In this document: positions 8,126 to 15,951 of the stretch, one piece after another
How positions within the stretch are numbered: position 1 is the stretch's first letter
Layout of the letters: the number at the start of each line of letters is the position of its first letter
Source: Pelagibacteraceae bacterium AG-333-C14
GTDB lineage: Bacteria > Pseudomonadota > Alphaproteobacteria > Pelagibacterales > AG-422-B15
Direction: 5' to 3'
Assembly (NCBI GenBank): GCA_003282485.1
Contig: QBZD01000010.1
Coordinates: 1-36,525 of the forward strand
DNA: 36,525 bases
Notes under the pieces: generated by a model
The model's database searches: none
What the model was told of the DNA's origin: nothing
Seen by the model: the letters and a program-made list of their open reading frames with translations, nothing else
Position numbers and translations under genes: made by a program

Positions 8126-8155
8126 CAAATAAAAACACTATTTAAAGTTAACTTA

Positions 8156-8491
8156 ATGAAGAAAATAGAAGCTGTAATAAAACCTTTTAAAATAGATGAG
8201 GTAAAGGAAGCCCTGGAGAAAGTTGGCGTAAGAGGGATTACTATGACTGAAGCAAAGGGATTAGGTAGGCAGCGAGGGTTTACTGAGGTCAATACTGGTG
8301 TTGAATATGGAGATTTCCTTCCAAAAATAAAATTAGAAATAATTTTACAAGATGACTTAGTTGATACAGCTGTTGAGGCAATAAGGGCTTCAGCCAATAC
8401 CAATAGAATTGGTGATGGTAAAATCTTTGTGTCAACAATAGATACAGTCTTAAGAATAAGAACTGGAGAGACTGGTTCTGATGCATTGTAA
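8156..8491 (+). CDS. glnB: Nitrogen regulatory protein P-II
   Basis: P-II (111 aa) is a trimeric sensor of 2-oxoglutarate, ATP/ADP and, through uridylylation, glutamine. The start [20 protein letters not shown] is canonical, and the C-terminal [22 protein letters not shown] is near-perfect ([10 protein letters not shown] end). In the T-loop, Tyr51 is retained (TGVEY), but position 46 is Asn and one residue is missing after Tyr51: EYGDFLP instead of the usual EYxVDFLP. The protein is therefore one residue shorter than the typical 112. It is first in an operon with glnII (25 nt gap) and glnA. The ribosome-binding site is poor, so leader structure may matter for translation. Confidence 0.95.
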   Translation: MKKIEAVIKPFKIDEVKEALEKVGVRGITMTEAKGLGRQRGFTEVNTGVEYGDFLPKIKLEIILQDDLVDTAVEAIRASANTNRIGDGKIFVSTIDTVLRIRTGETGSDAL

Positions 8492-8516
8492 AATTTGTTA
8501 AGAAAGGGAAATATAA

Positions 8517-9497
8517 ATGTCAGATATTAAAACATACGAATACATATGGTTAGATGGTTATAAGCCTGAACCATTTATGAGGAGTAAAGTAAAAGCAACT
8601 AGTGAAACTACTGTACCCGATTGGTCATTTGATGGCTCTTCAACGCAACAAGCTGAGGGTGGAAGTTCAGATTGTCTTTTGCTTCCTGTTCAAACTTATA
8701 CAAATCCTAATGGCCATGATTTGGTTATGACGCAAGTTCAAGCAGCTGATCATACAACTCACCCTTCAAACTTTCGAGCAGCGGCTGCTGAGGTAGTAAC
8801 TGATGAATGGTGGTTTGGTTTTGAACAAGAATTTTTTTTTACTGACCCTAAAACTGGCGAGCCACTTGGATGGGAAGATGGGACTCCGAGAGAACAAGGA
8901 GAGTATTATTGTGGAGTTGGTGCAGGTAATGTTGTTGGAAGAAAAATATCTGATGCACACTTAAAAGCGTGTATAGATCTTGGCATAACTTTGACAGGAA
9001 CAAATGCCGAAGTTGCTCTTGGACAATGGGAATACCAATGTTTTGGAAAAGGCATTAAAGCAGCAGATGATTTATGGATTAGCCGTTACTTATTATTTAA
9101 AATTGCTGAAGAACATGGTGTGGGTGTCAATATTCATCCAAAACCAAAAACGGGTGACTGGAATGGTTCAGGAATGCATACCAATTTCTCAAATGAGCAA
9201 ATGCGTACTGGTGGCTCAGAAGAGCTATTTTCTTCTATGTGCGATAAATTAGGCAAGGTTCATCAAGAAGGTATTGCCGCTTATGGATCAGATAATGACA
9301 TGAGACTTACTGGCCTGCATGAAACTCAGAATATTGATCAATTCTCATATGGCGTTAGTGACAGGGGTGCAAGTATAAGAATTCCTGTGTATACCGTTGA
9401 ACATAATTGGAATGGATATTTAGAAGATAGACGACCAGCGTCTAATGCTGATCCATATAAGATTCTTGCTCATATTGTTGGAACATTAACGAAGTAG
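8517..9497 (+). CDS. glnII: Glutamine synthetase type II (eukaryote-type GSII)
   Basis: This enzyme makes glutamine from glutamate, NH3 and ATP in the cytoplasm. It is of the GSII class known from eukaryotes, rhizobia, frankiae and some other bacteria (326 aa; rhizobial GSII about 330). Class markers are EYIWLDG near the N-terminus, DGSSTQQAEGGSSDC, WWFGFEQEFFF, NAEVALGQWEYQC, GSGMHTNFS, and DRGASIRIP followed by YLEDRRPASNADPY. There is no adenylylation loop, as expected for the class. A good ribosome-binding site (AAGGGAA) precedes the ATG. It is inserted between glnB and the GSI gene, which is not the usual place for glnII. The stop codon is TAG. Confidence 0.95.
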   Translation: MSDIKTYEYIWLDGYKPEPFMRSKVKATSETTVPDWSFDGSSTQQAEGGSSDCLLLPVQTYTNPNGHDLVMTQVQAADHTTHPSNFRAAAAEVVTDEWWFGFEQEFFFTDPKTGEPLGWEDGTPREQGEYYCGVGAGNVVGRKISDAHLKACIDLGITLTGTNAEVALGQWEYQCFGKGIKAADDLWISRYLLFKIAEEHGVGVNIHPKPKTGDWNGSGMHTNFSNEQMRTGGSEELFSSMCDKLGKVHQEGIAAYGSDNDMRLTGLHETQNIDQFSYGVSDRGASIRIPVYTVEHNWNGYLEDRRPASNADPYKILAHIVGTLTK

Positions 9498-9518
9498 TCA
9501 TTAACTAACTAGACATAA

Positions 9519-9550
9519 GCTCAGTAAATGTGCTAATTCATATACTGAGC
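9519..9550 (+). promoter_or_regulatory. Perfect 8-bp inverted repeat between glnII and glnA
   Basis: GCTCAGTA at 9519-9526 is followed 16 nt later by its exact reverse complement TACTGAGC at 9543-9550. It lies in the 77-nt glnII-glnA spacer, about 10 nt before the glnA ribosome-binding site. It could be an RNA hairpin modulating glnA translation or processing, or a dimeric operator; no U-tract follows, so a terminator is unlikely. Confidence 0.45.
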
Positions 9551-9574
9551 AAATGTATAGAGGGGTATATTTTA

Positions 9575-10984
9575 ATGTTAACGGCTAACGAGGTCTTAAA
9601 GAGCATTAAAGACACTAATATTAAGTATTTAGACTTAAGGTTTACAGACCCTAGAGGCAAACTTCAACACTTGACAATGGATTGTTCAGTGGTGGATGAA
9701 AACTTGCTGAACAATGGTGTTTTTTTTGATGGATCTTCAATAGCTGGTTGGAAAGCCATCAATGAATCAGACATGGTACTTAGACCTGACTTATCTACTA
9801 CAGTGATGGATCCATTTACAGCTCAGCCTACAATGATGGTGTTCTGTGATGTTCTTGATGCCGTGACTAAAGAGTCATACGAAAGAGACCCTAGAAGCAC
9901 TGCAAGAAAAGCAGAAGAATTTGTTAAGAGCAGTGGTATTGGAGATACTGTTTATATCGGACCAGAGGCAGAATTTTTTGTATTTGATGATGTGAAATTT
10001 CAAGTTGATATGAATAAATCAATGTTTGAAATTGATAGCAGTGAAGGGCCTTATAACTCAGGAAAAAATTATGAGAGTGGGAATTTAGCTCATAGGCCGG
10101 GAATAAAGGGAGGCTACTTTCCAGTACCTCCTGTTGATAGCGCTCAAGATCTAAGAACTGAATTTCTTGAAGAGTTAAAAAACTTAGGGTTAAAAATGGA
10201 AAAACATCACCACGAGGTTGCTCCAAGTCAACATGAATTAGGTCTTCTATTTGATACCTTGCTCAAACAAGGTGATGCAATGCAGCTTTATAAGTACGGC
10301 GTTCATATGGTTGCAAACGCTTTTGGGAAAACTGCAACTTTTATGCCTAAACCTGTTAAAGGTGACAATGGCACAGGCATGCATACACATCAATCAATTT
10401 GGAAAAATGGAGAGCCTTTATTTGCAGGTGATAAATATGCAGGCCTTTCAGATATGGCTTTAAACTATATTGGTGGAATAATAAAACATGGCAAGGCCCT
10501 TAATGCATTTACAAACGCAAGTACAAATAGCTACAAAAGATTAATACCTGGCTTTGAAGCTCCAGTAATATTAGTTTATTCAGCAAGAAACAGATCTGCA
10601 TCATGCAGAATACCCGTATCTGATGGTCCTAAAGGTAAAAGAGTAGAAGTAAGATTTCCTGATCCTTCAGCAAACCCTTACTTAGCTTTTTCTGCAATGC
10701 TGATGGCTGGACTGGATGGTATAAAAAATAAAATTGATCCAGGAAAAGCCGCGGATGAAGATCTCTATGAGCTTTCAAATGCTGAAGTAAAAAAATTACC
10801 AACTGTATGTGGATCTTTGAGAGAAGCTCTAGATTCTGTTAACAGAGATAGGGATTTTTTAACTGAAGGTGGCGTATTTACAGATGATCAAATTGATGGA
10901 TATATAGAATTAAAAATGGAAGAAGTGCACGACCTAGAGCATTCCCCCCACCCAATTGAATTTAAAAATTATTTCAGCGTTTGA
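9575..10984 (+). CDS. glnA: Glutamine synthetase type I (GSI-beta, adenylylatable)
   Basis: Dodecameric GSI, the main ammonium-assimilating enzyme. I start it at the ATG at 9575 (MLTANEVLKSIKDTN), which has an AGGGGT ribosome-binding site at 9561-9566 with 8-nt spacing and gives 469 aa, the same length as E. coli GlnA. An in-frame ATG at 9530 lies within the upstream inverted repeat and has no such site. Motifs include FDGSSIAGWKAINESDM, GPEAEFFVFDD, KHHHEVAPSQHELG, NGTGMHTHQS, NRSASCRIPV and RFPDPSANPYLA. The adenylylation site is intact: Tyr398 in EDLYELSNAEVKKLP, matching E. coli Tyr397. P-II encoded upstream would control adenylylation through GlnE, which is not in this window. Confidence 0.96.
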   Translation: MLTANEVLKSIKDTNIKYLDLRFTDPRGKLQHLTMDCSVVDENLLNNGVFFDGSSIAGWKAINESDMVLRPDLSTTVMDPFTAQPTMMVFCDVLDAVTKESYERDPRSTARKAEEFVKSSGIGDTVYIGPEAEFFVFDDVKFQVDMNKSMFEIDSSEGPYNSGKNYESGNLAHRPGIKGGYFPVPPVDSAQDLRTEFLEELKNLGLKMEKHHHEVAPSQHELGLLFDTLLKQGDAMQLYKYGVHMVANAFGKTATFMPKPVKGDNGTGMHTHQSIWKNGEPLFAGDKYAGLSDMALNYIGGIIKHGKALNAFTNASTNSYKRLIPGFEAPVILVYSARNRSASCRIPVSDGPKGKRVEVRFPDPSANPYLAFSAMLMAGLDGIKNKIDPGKAADEDLYELSNAEVKKLPTVCGSLREALDSVNRDRDFLTEGGVFTDDQIDGYIELKMEEVHDLEHSPHPIEFKNYFSV

Positions 10985-11051
10985 TTATTTACCTAATTAT
11001 TGAAATTTTCTTAAATAACGTTAATTTAATATTACTTAAATAAAATAAAAA

Positions 11052-12227
11052 ATGGAATTAACTACAGAACACGAGGAATTGAAAAGATCTGCCCTCAGAT
11101 TTATTGAAGAAGAAATAAATCCACATGTAGATGAATGGGAAAAAAATGAAATATTCCCTGCACATGATCTTTTCAAAAAACTTGGTGATCAAGGCTTCCT
11201 AGGGGTTACAAAACCTGAAAAATACGGTGGTGCTGGCTTAGATTATTCATACGGCGCTGTTTTAAATGAAGCCATGGCTCACATTAAATGTGGCGGAGTA
11301 CCAATGGCAATCGGTGTGCAAACTGATATGTCAACACCAGCTCTTGCAAGATTTGGCAGCGAGGAAGTTTGTGAACAGTTTCTAAAGCCATCGATTTCTG
11401 GTGACTTTGTATCTTGCCTTGGTGTTTCTGAACCAAGCGCTGGTTCAGATGTTGCTGCAATTAAGACGCATGCTGTAAAAGATGGTGATGACTATGTTAT
11501 CAATGGATCAAAAATGTGGATAACAAGTGGTACTCAAGCTGACTGGATGTGCATGCTTGCTAATACGGATAACGTTGCAAAAAATAAACACTTAAATAAA
11601 TCTCTAATATGTGTGCCTCTCAAAGAAAACGGAAAACGTGTCAAAGGAGTAACCATAAATAGAAAACTAAAAAAAATGGGAATGCATTCCTCTGATACAG
11701 CGGAAATATTTTTTGAGGATGTTAGGGTCCCTCAGAGCTATTTGGTAGGAGAAGAGGGAAAAGGCTTTGTATATCAAATGATGCAATTTCAAGAAGAAAG
11801 ATTATATGCTGCTATAGCAAACTACACTTCTTGCGAACTAGCAATTAATCAAACAATTGATTACACAAGACAAAGAAAAACATTTGGCAAACCAATTCTT
11901 GATAATCAGATTGTTCATTTCAAATTAGCTGAACTCATGACAGAAGTTGAAGCTCTCAAGGCATTAACCTGGAAAGGTATAGATATTCATGTAAACGGAG
12001 GTGATTGCACAAAACTTGCTTCTATGTCAAAATTAAAATCAACTCGGCTTGCACGAAAGGTAAATGACGAATGTCTTCAGTTTTGGGGTGGAATGGGTTT
12101 TATGGATGAAACTCCTATCTCTCGAGCTTACAGGGACGGACGTCTTGGATCAATCGGTGGCGGCTCTGATGAAGTAATGCTTGGAATTATTTCAAAGTAT
12201 TTAGATATATTGCCGGGAAAAAACTAA
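11052..12227 (+). CDS. Acyl-CoA dehydrogenase (isovaleryl/citronellyl-CoA dehydrogenase type)
   Basis: This is a 391-aa FAD-dependent acyl-CoA dehydrogenase. Family marks are KYGGAGLDYSY, LGVSEPSAGSDVAAI, GSKMWITSGTQAD, and DYTRQRKTFGKPI. The catalytic base seems to be Glu249 in QEERLYAA, the position used by isovaleryl- and long-chain enzymes; the MCAD-type position near the C-terminus is Gly (IGGGSDEVM). This points to branched or isoprenoid acyl-CoA rather than straight medium chains. The facing gene at 12228 resembles AtuC, and together they suggest branched-chain/terpenoid catabolism resembling AtuD/AtuC; this is inference. Its TAA stop directly abuts the stop of the convergent gene. Confidence 0.9.
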   Translation: MELTTEHEELKRSALRFIEEEINPHVDEWEKNEIFPAHDLFKKLGDQGFLGVTKPEKYGGAGLDYSYGAVLNEAMAHIKCGGVPMAIGVQTDMSTPALARFGSEEVCEQFLKPSISGDFVSCLGVSEPSAGSDVAAIKTHAVKDGDDYVINGSKMWITSGTQADWMCMLANTDNVAKNKHLNKSLICVPLKENGKRVKGVTINRKLKKMGMHSSDTAEIFFEDVRVPQSYLVGEEGKGFVYQMMQFQEERLYAAIANYTSCELAINQTIDYTRQRKTFGKPILDNQIVHFKLAELMTEVEALKALTWKGIDIHVNGGDCTKLASMSKLKSTRLARKVNDECLQFWGGMGFMDETPISRAYRDGRLGSIGGGSDEVMLGIISKYLDILPGKN

Positions 12228-13865
12228 TTACATTCTAGCTACGCCAAATGTATTTGGCTTCAATTCTCTTTTATCTCCATCACTAATGATATTTAGACAT
12301 TCACCTAATATTTTTCTCGTATCTCTTGGGTCAATTATTCCATCATCCCATAGTCTAGCAGAACAAAAAATTGCCTCACCCTCTTCACGGTATTGGTCAA
12401 TTATTTTTGTCTTCATGCCTTCTAACATCTCAAGATTTTCTCCATATATTTTTTTAGGATCCATTCCTTTTTTTTCGGCTCCCTCCATTGCTACCTGAGC
12501 CATAGTCCTTGCGGCTTGTTCTCCACCCATCACACTCATCTTTGCGTTTGGCCATGAAAATAAGAATCTTGGGTCATAAGATCTTCCCGCCATTCCATAC
12601 TCACCTGCGCCAAAAGATGCACCTATTCTTAAGGTTATCTTTGGAACTGTACAGTTAGTAACTGCCTGTATCATTTTTGATCCATGCCTAATCATTCCTT
12701 TTGCTTCTTCTTTTGTTCCGACCATAAAACCTGTGATATTTTGCAAAAAAATAAGTGGGGTATTTGACTGAGAGCAAATCTGAATGAATTGAGTCGCCTT
12801 GTTTGCACTTTCAGAAAATATAGGACCATTATTCGCTAGAATACCAACTTTGTATCCTTGGATACTAGCGTGTCCCGTAATCAAAGTTTTGCCCCAACCT
12901 TCTTTAAATTCTAAAAATTCAGATCCATCAGTAATTCTTGCTATTACTTCTCGGCAGTCATAAGGAGACTTATAGTCAACTGGAACAACTCCTGTTAGTT
13001 CATCGGGTGAGTAAATTGGTTCTTTGTAATCATTCTTTTGCGTAGTCTCAAAATCATTATCCCATCCAATATTTTTCATAACGTCACGAGCTATCTCAAT
13101 TGCGTGAGCATCGTCTTTAGCCATGTATTCTGCAAGGCCAGATACTGCATAATGTAAATCTGCTCCACCAATCTCTTCATCAGTTGCTATTTCACCCAGT
13201 GAAGCCCTAAGTAGAGGTGGGCCTGCCAGAAATATCTTAGATCTTTCTTTAACTACTATTATGTAATCAGATAAACCAGTTTGATATGCCCCACCGGCAG
13301 TCGATGAGCCATGTACTACACCTATTGTTGGGATTCCCATAGCAGACATTTTTGCTAAATTTGCAAAGCTTCTTCCACCTTTAATAAACATATCTGTTTG
13401 TCGGAGTAAATTTGCTCCTGCGCTTTCAATTAATTGTATAAAAGGCAATTTATTTTCAAAAATCATCTGTGCGCCTCTTAGTCCTTTTTCAACTCCCATA
13501 GCTGAACTGCTTCCACCTTTGATACCTGCATCTGATACACCAATCATGCATCTTATTCCTGATACATAACCTATACCTCCAATTCCATTACCCCAACCAA
13601 TGCTCTTTTCTCCGTCATCATCGCCAATCTTGTACCCGGCTAAAGTTGACAGCGGAAGCCAAAAGCTTCCAGGATCAAGTAGTTTTTTAAGTCTATCTCG
13701 AGGTAATAGTTGGCCTCTTTTTTCAAACTTATCTTTTGATCTGGCTGAATTGTCGGCAATTTTTTTCTCTAAAGTTCTGACTTCATCTATTAATTTTGCA
13801 TGATCCTGCTGGTTCTTCTTAAAAGATTTTGAATTAATCATGATTTTTGATTCAATGACTGGCAT
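12228..13865 (-). CDS. Acyl-CoA carboxylase beta subunit (geranyl/methylcrotonyl-CoA carboxylase carboxyltransferase, AtuC-like)
   Basis: This 545-aa carboxyltransferase moves CO2 from carboxybiotin to an acyl-CoA. The two crotonase-like halves are visible: N-half RRGQLLPRDRL-like region (KRGQLLPRDRLKKLLDPGSF), IESAGANLLRQ and HGSSTAGGAYQTGLSDY with FLAGPPLLRASLGE; C-half LQNITGFMVGTKEEAKGMIR and GASFGAGEYGMAGRSYDPRF. The N-terminus MPVIESK and the ESAGANLLR motif resemble AtuC (geranyl-CoA carboxylase) more than MccB in my recollection; both use 3-methyl-enoyl-CoA substrates. No biotin carboxylase/BCCP alpha subunit is adjacent, so it must be encoded elsewhere. The gene is single, convergent with the acyl-CoA dehydrogenase and divergent from parE. 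Confidence 0.88.
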   Translation of the reverse strand: MPVIESKIMINSKSFKKNQQDHAKLIDEVRTLEKKIADNSARSKDKFEKRGQLLPRDRLKKLLDPGSFWLPLSTLAGYKIGDDDGEKSIGWGNGIGGIGYVSGIRCMIGVSDAGIKGGSSSAMGVEKGLRGAQMIFENKLPFIQLIESAGANLLRQTDMFIKGGRSFANLAKMSAMGIPTIGVVHGSSTAGGAYQTGLSDYIIVVKERSKIFLAGPPLLRASLGEIATDEEIGGADLHYAVSGLAEYMAKDDAHAIEIARDVMKNIGWDNDFETTQKNDYKEPIYSPDELTGVVPVDYKSPYDCREVIARITDGSEFLEFKEGWGKTLITGHASIQGYKVGILANNGPIFSESANKATQFIQICSQSNTPLIFLQNITGFMVGTKEEAKGMIRHGSKMIQAVTNCTVPKITLRIGASFGAGEYGMAGRSYDPRFLFSWPNAKMSVMGGEQAARTMAQVAMEGAEKKGMDPKKIYGENLEMLEGMKTKIIDQYREEGEAIFCSARLWDDGIIDPRDTRKILGECLNIISDGDKRELKPNTFGVARM

Positions 13866-13948
13866 AGTAAAACTCTAATAATTTCATGTCGTTAGACTAA
13901 TAAAATATTACACAAAGTAAAGAATCTTGTTTAGTAATAGAGCTGGTC

Positions 13949-15946
13949 ATGAGTAAAAAAAATATCAAGAAAAAGTCACCTAAAAAAGGAAAGCTAAAAA
14001 ATAAAATAGTTAGCAAATCAAGTAAAAGTTATACAGCAAAGGATATTGAGGTCCTTGAGGGGTTAGAGCCGGTTAGAAAAAGACCAGGCATGTATATTGG
14101 TGGCACTGACATTTTAGCGATGCATCACCTAGTAAGCGAGGTTCTTGATAATTCAATGGATGAAGTAGTAGCTGGGTATGCTGACAAAGTAGAAATAAAC
14201 CTAAAAAATAACTCAACTATTGAAATATCCGATAATGGAAGGGGCATTCCGGTTGACAAGCATCCTAAATTCAAAATACCCGCCGCTGAAGTCATTATGA
14301 CTACACTTCATTCAGGAGGAAAATTTTCTAACAACAGCTATAAAACATCAGGAGGGTTACATGGCGTTGGCATTTCAGTGGTTAATGCTCTTTCGAAAAA
14401 ATTAACCCTTGAAATTGCGAGAGATAAAAAATATTTCTCACAAGTATATGAACAAGGTAATCCTAAAACAAAATTAAAATCTTCCTCAAAAGGCTCATTG
14501 AAAAAAGGTACAAGAATAGTTTTTTCTCCAGATACTGAAATATTTGGTGATGACGCCTATTTCGATGCTTCAATTATTTATAATATGGCTAAAGCAAAAG
14601 CTTATTTGATACCCGATGTTGAGATTCATTGGTCTTGTGATAAATCTGTTTCAAAAAAGAATGTGCCCATTAAGGATAAACTGCACTATTCAGATGGGAT
14701 AAAGGATTATCTTCATAGCTTGTGTTCACCGCAAGATCCAATATTTGAAGATCCCTTTTATTTTAATACAAAAATTAGTGACGAAGACGGAAAGATAGAA
14801 GGAATTATCAATTGGTTCGATGCCATGGAACCAATAAATGAGTCGTATTGCAATACGATAAAAACACCTATGGGGGGAACGCATGAAAGTGGATTCAAAA
14901 CAGGTGTATTTAAAGCCTTTAAAGAGTTTTCAAAATTAAAATACGAAAAAAAATCATCGCAGATAAATCAGGAAGACCTATTTGGATCTTCAGCTTCTAT
15001 TCTATCTGTATTTCTTGAAAACCCAGAATTTCAAGGACAAACGAAGGAAAAACTATCCAGTATTGAACCAGGAAGAAAGATTGAGAGCAAAATTAAAATA
15101 TTATTTGAACAATGGCTTACTTCAAAAACAAAATCAGCTGAGGAATTATTTCTATATGCTTTCAACAGATCTCAATTACGACTTCAGAACAGATCAAATC
15201 AAATAATTGACAAAAATATAAAAAGAAAAAAAACAACATTGCCGGGGAAATTAGCTGATTGCTCGATAGATGGTAATAAAGGAACGGAAATATTTTTAGT
15301 AGAGGGAGATTCTGCTGGAGGCTCAGCAAAGCAAGCAAGAGATCGTAAAACTCAGGCGATTTTACCGCTGAGAGGAAAAATATTGAACGTAATAAGTGCA
15401 GGGAGAGAAAAAATTAATGCTAATCAAGAAATTATTGATTTAGTGCAAGCCATTGGTTGCAAAAGAGGCGAAAAATTTAATTCAAAAGATATCAGGTATG
15501 AGAAAATCATTATAATGACAGATGCTGATGTTGATGGAGCACATATATCAACATTGCTAATGGCATTTTTTTATAAGGAATTTCCAAAACTAATAGATGA
15601 AGGTCATTTATACCTATCAGTACCTCCTCTTTATCGAATTACCAAAGGATCAAAAATTTTATATGCGGTAAATGATAAACATAAGGACGAAATAATTAAG
15701 AAAGAGTTTAAAGGTAGTGAGGTAAATATTAATAGATTTAAAGGACTTGGTGAGATGATGCCGGCTCAATTAAAGGAAACGACGATGTCCCCTGATAACA
15801 GAACGTTATTGAAGGTACAAATTGCATCAAAAGATAAAAAGAGCACACTCAAATCTGTAGATGCCCTGATGGGGAAAAAACCTGAGCTGCGATTCAAGTT
15901 TATAACTGAAAACTCTAAGAAAATTTCTGCTGAAGCAATCCTTTAA
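13949..15946 (+). CDS. parE: DNA topoisomerase IV subunit B
   Basis: ParE (665 aa) is the ATPase subunit of topoisomerase IV, which decatenates daughter chromosomes with ParC. After a lysine-rich N-terminal extension (about 30 aa) comes YTAKDIEVLEGLEPVRKRPG, then the GHKL ATP site: EVLDNSMDE, DNGRGIPV, GGLHGVGISVVNALS. The TOPRIM domain has VEGDSAGGSAKQARDRKTQ (Glu452, Asp454) and the metal site TDADVDGAH (Asp525, 527, 529). Length and N-terminus favour ParE over GyrB; since gyrA, not parC, is in the window, gyrB and parC must lie elsewhere. Convergent with the aldehyde dehydrogenase gene, with only 5 nt between stop codons. Confidence 0.92.
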   Translation: MSKKNIKKKSPKKGKLKNKIVSKSSKSYTAKDIEVLEGLEPVRKRPGMYIGGTDILAMHHLVSEVLDNSMDEVVAGYADKVEINLKNNSTIEISDNGRGIPVDKHPKFKIPAAEVIMTTLHSGGKFSNNSYKTSGGLHGVGISVVNALSKKLTLEIARDKKYFSQVYEQGNPKTKLKSSSKGSLKKGTRIVFSPDTEIFGDDAYFDASIIYNMAKAKAYLIPDVEIHWSCDKSVSKKNVPIKDKLHYSDGIKDYLHSLCSPQDPIFEDPFYFNTKISDEDGKIEGIINWFDAMEPINESYCNTIKTPMGGTHESGFKTGVFKAFKEFSKLKYEKKSSQINQEDLFGSSASILSVFLENPEFQGQTKEKLSSIEPGRKIESKIKILFEQWLTSKTKSAEELFLYAFNRSQLRLQNRSNQIIDKNIKRKKTTLPGKLADCSIDGNKGTEIFLVEGDSAGGSAKQARDRKTQAILPLRGKILNVISAGREKINANQEIIDLVQAIGCKRGEKFNSKDIRYEKIIIMTDADVDGAHISTLLMAFFYKEFPKLIDEGHLYLSVPPLYRITKGSKILYAVNDKHKDEIIKKEFKGSEVNINRFKGLGEMMPAQLKETTMSPDNRTLLKVQIASKDKKSTLKSVDALMGKKPELRFKFITENSKKISAEAIL

Positions 15947-15951
15947 AAGAA

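Noticed and set aside
9530-9574. Longer glnA product from the ATG at 9530
   Set aside because: The 15 extra residues have no counterpart in GlnA, the ATG lies in the inverted repeat, and the ATG at 9575 has a good ribosome-binding site and gives the family length.
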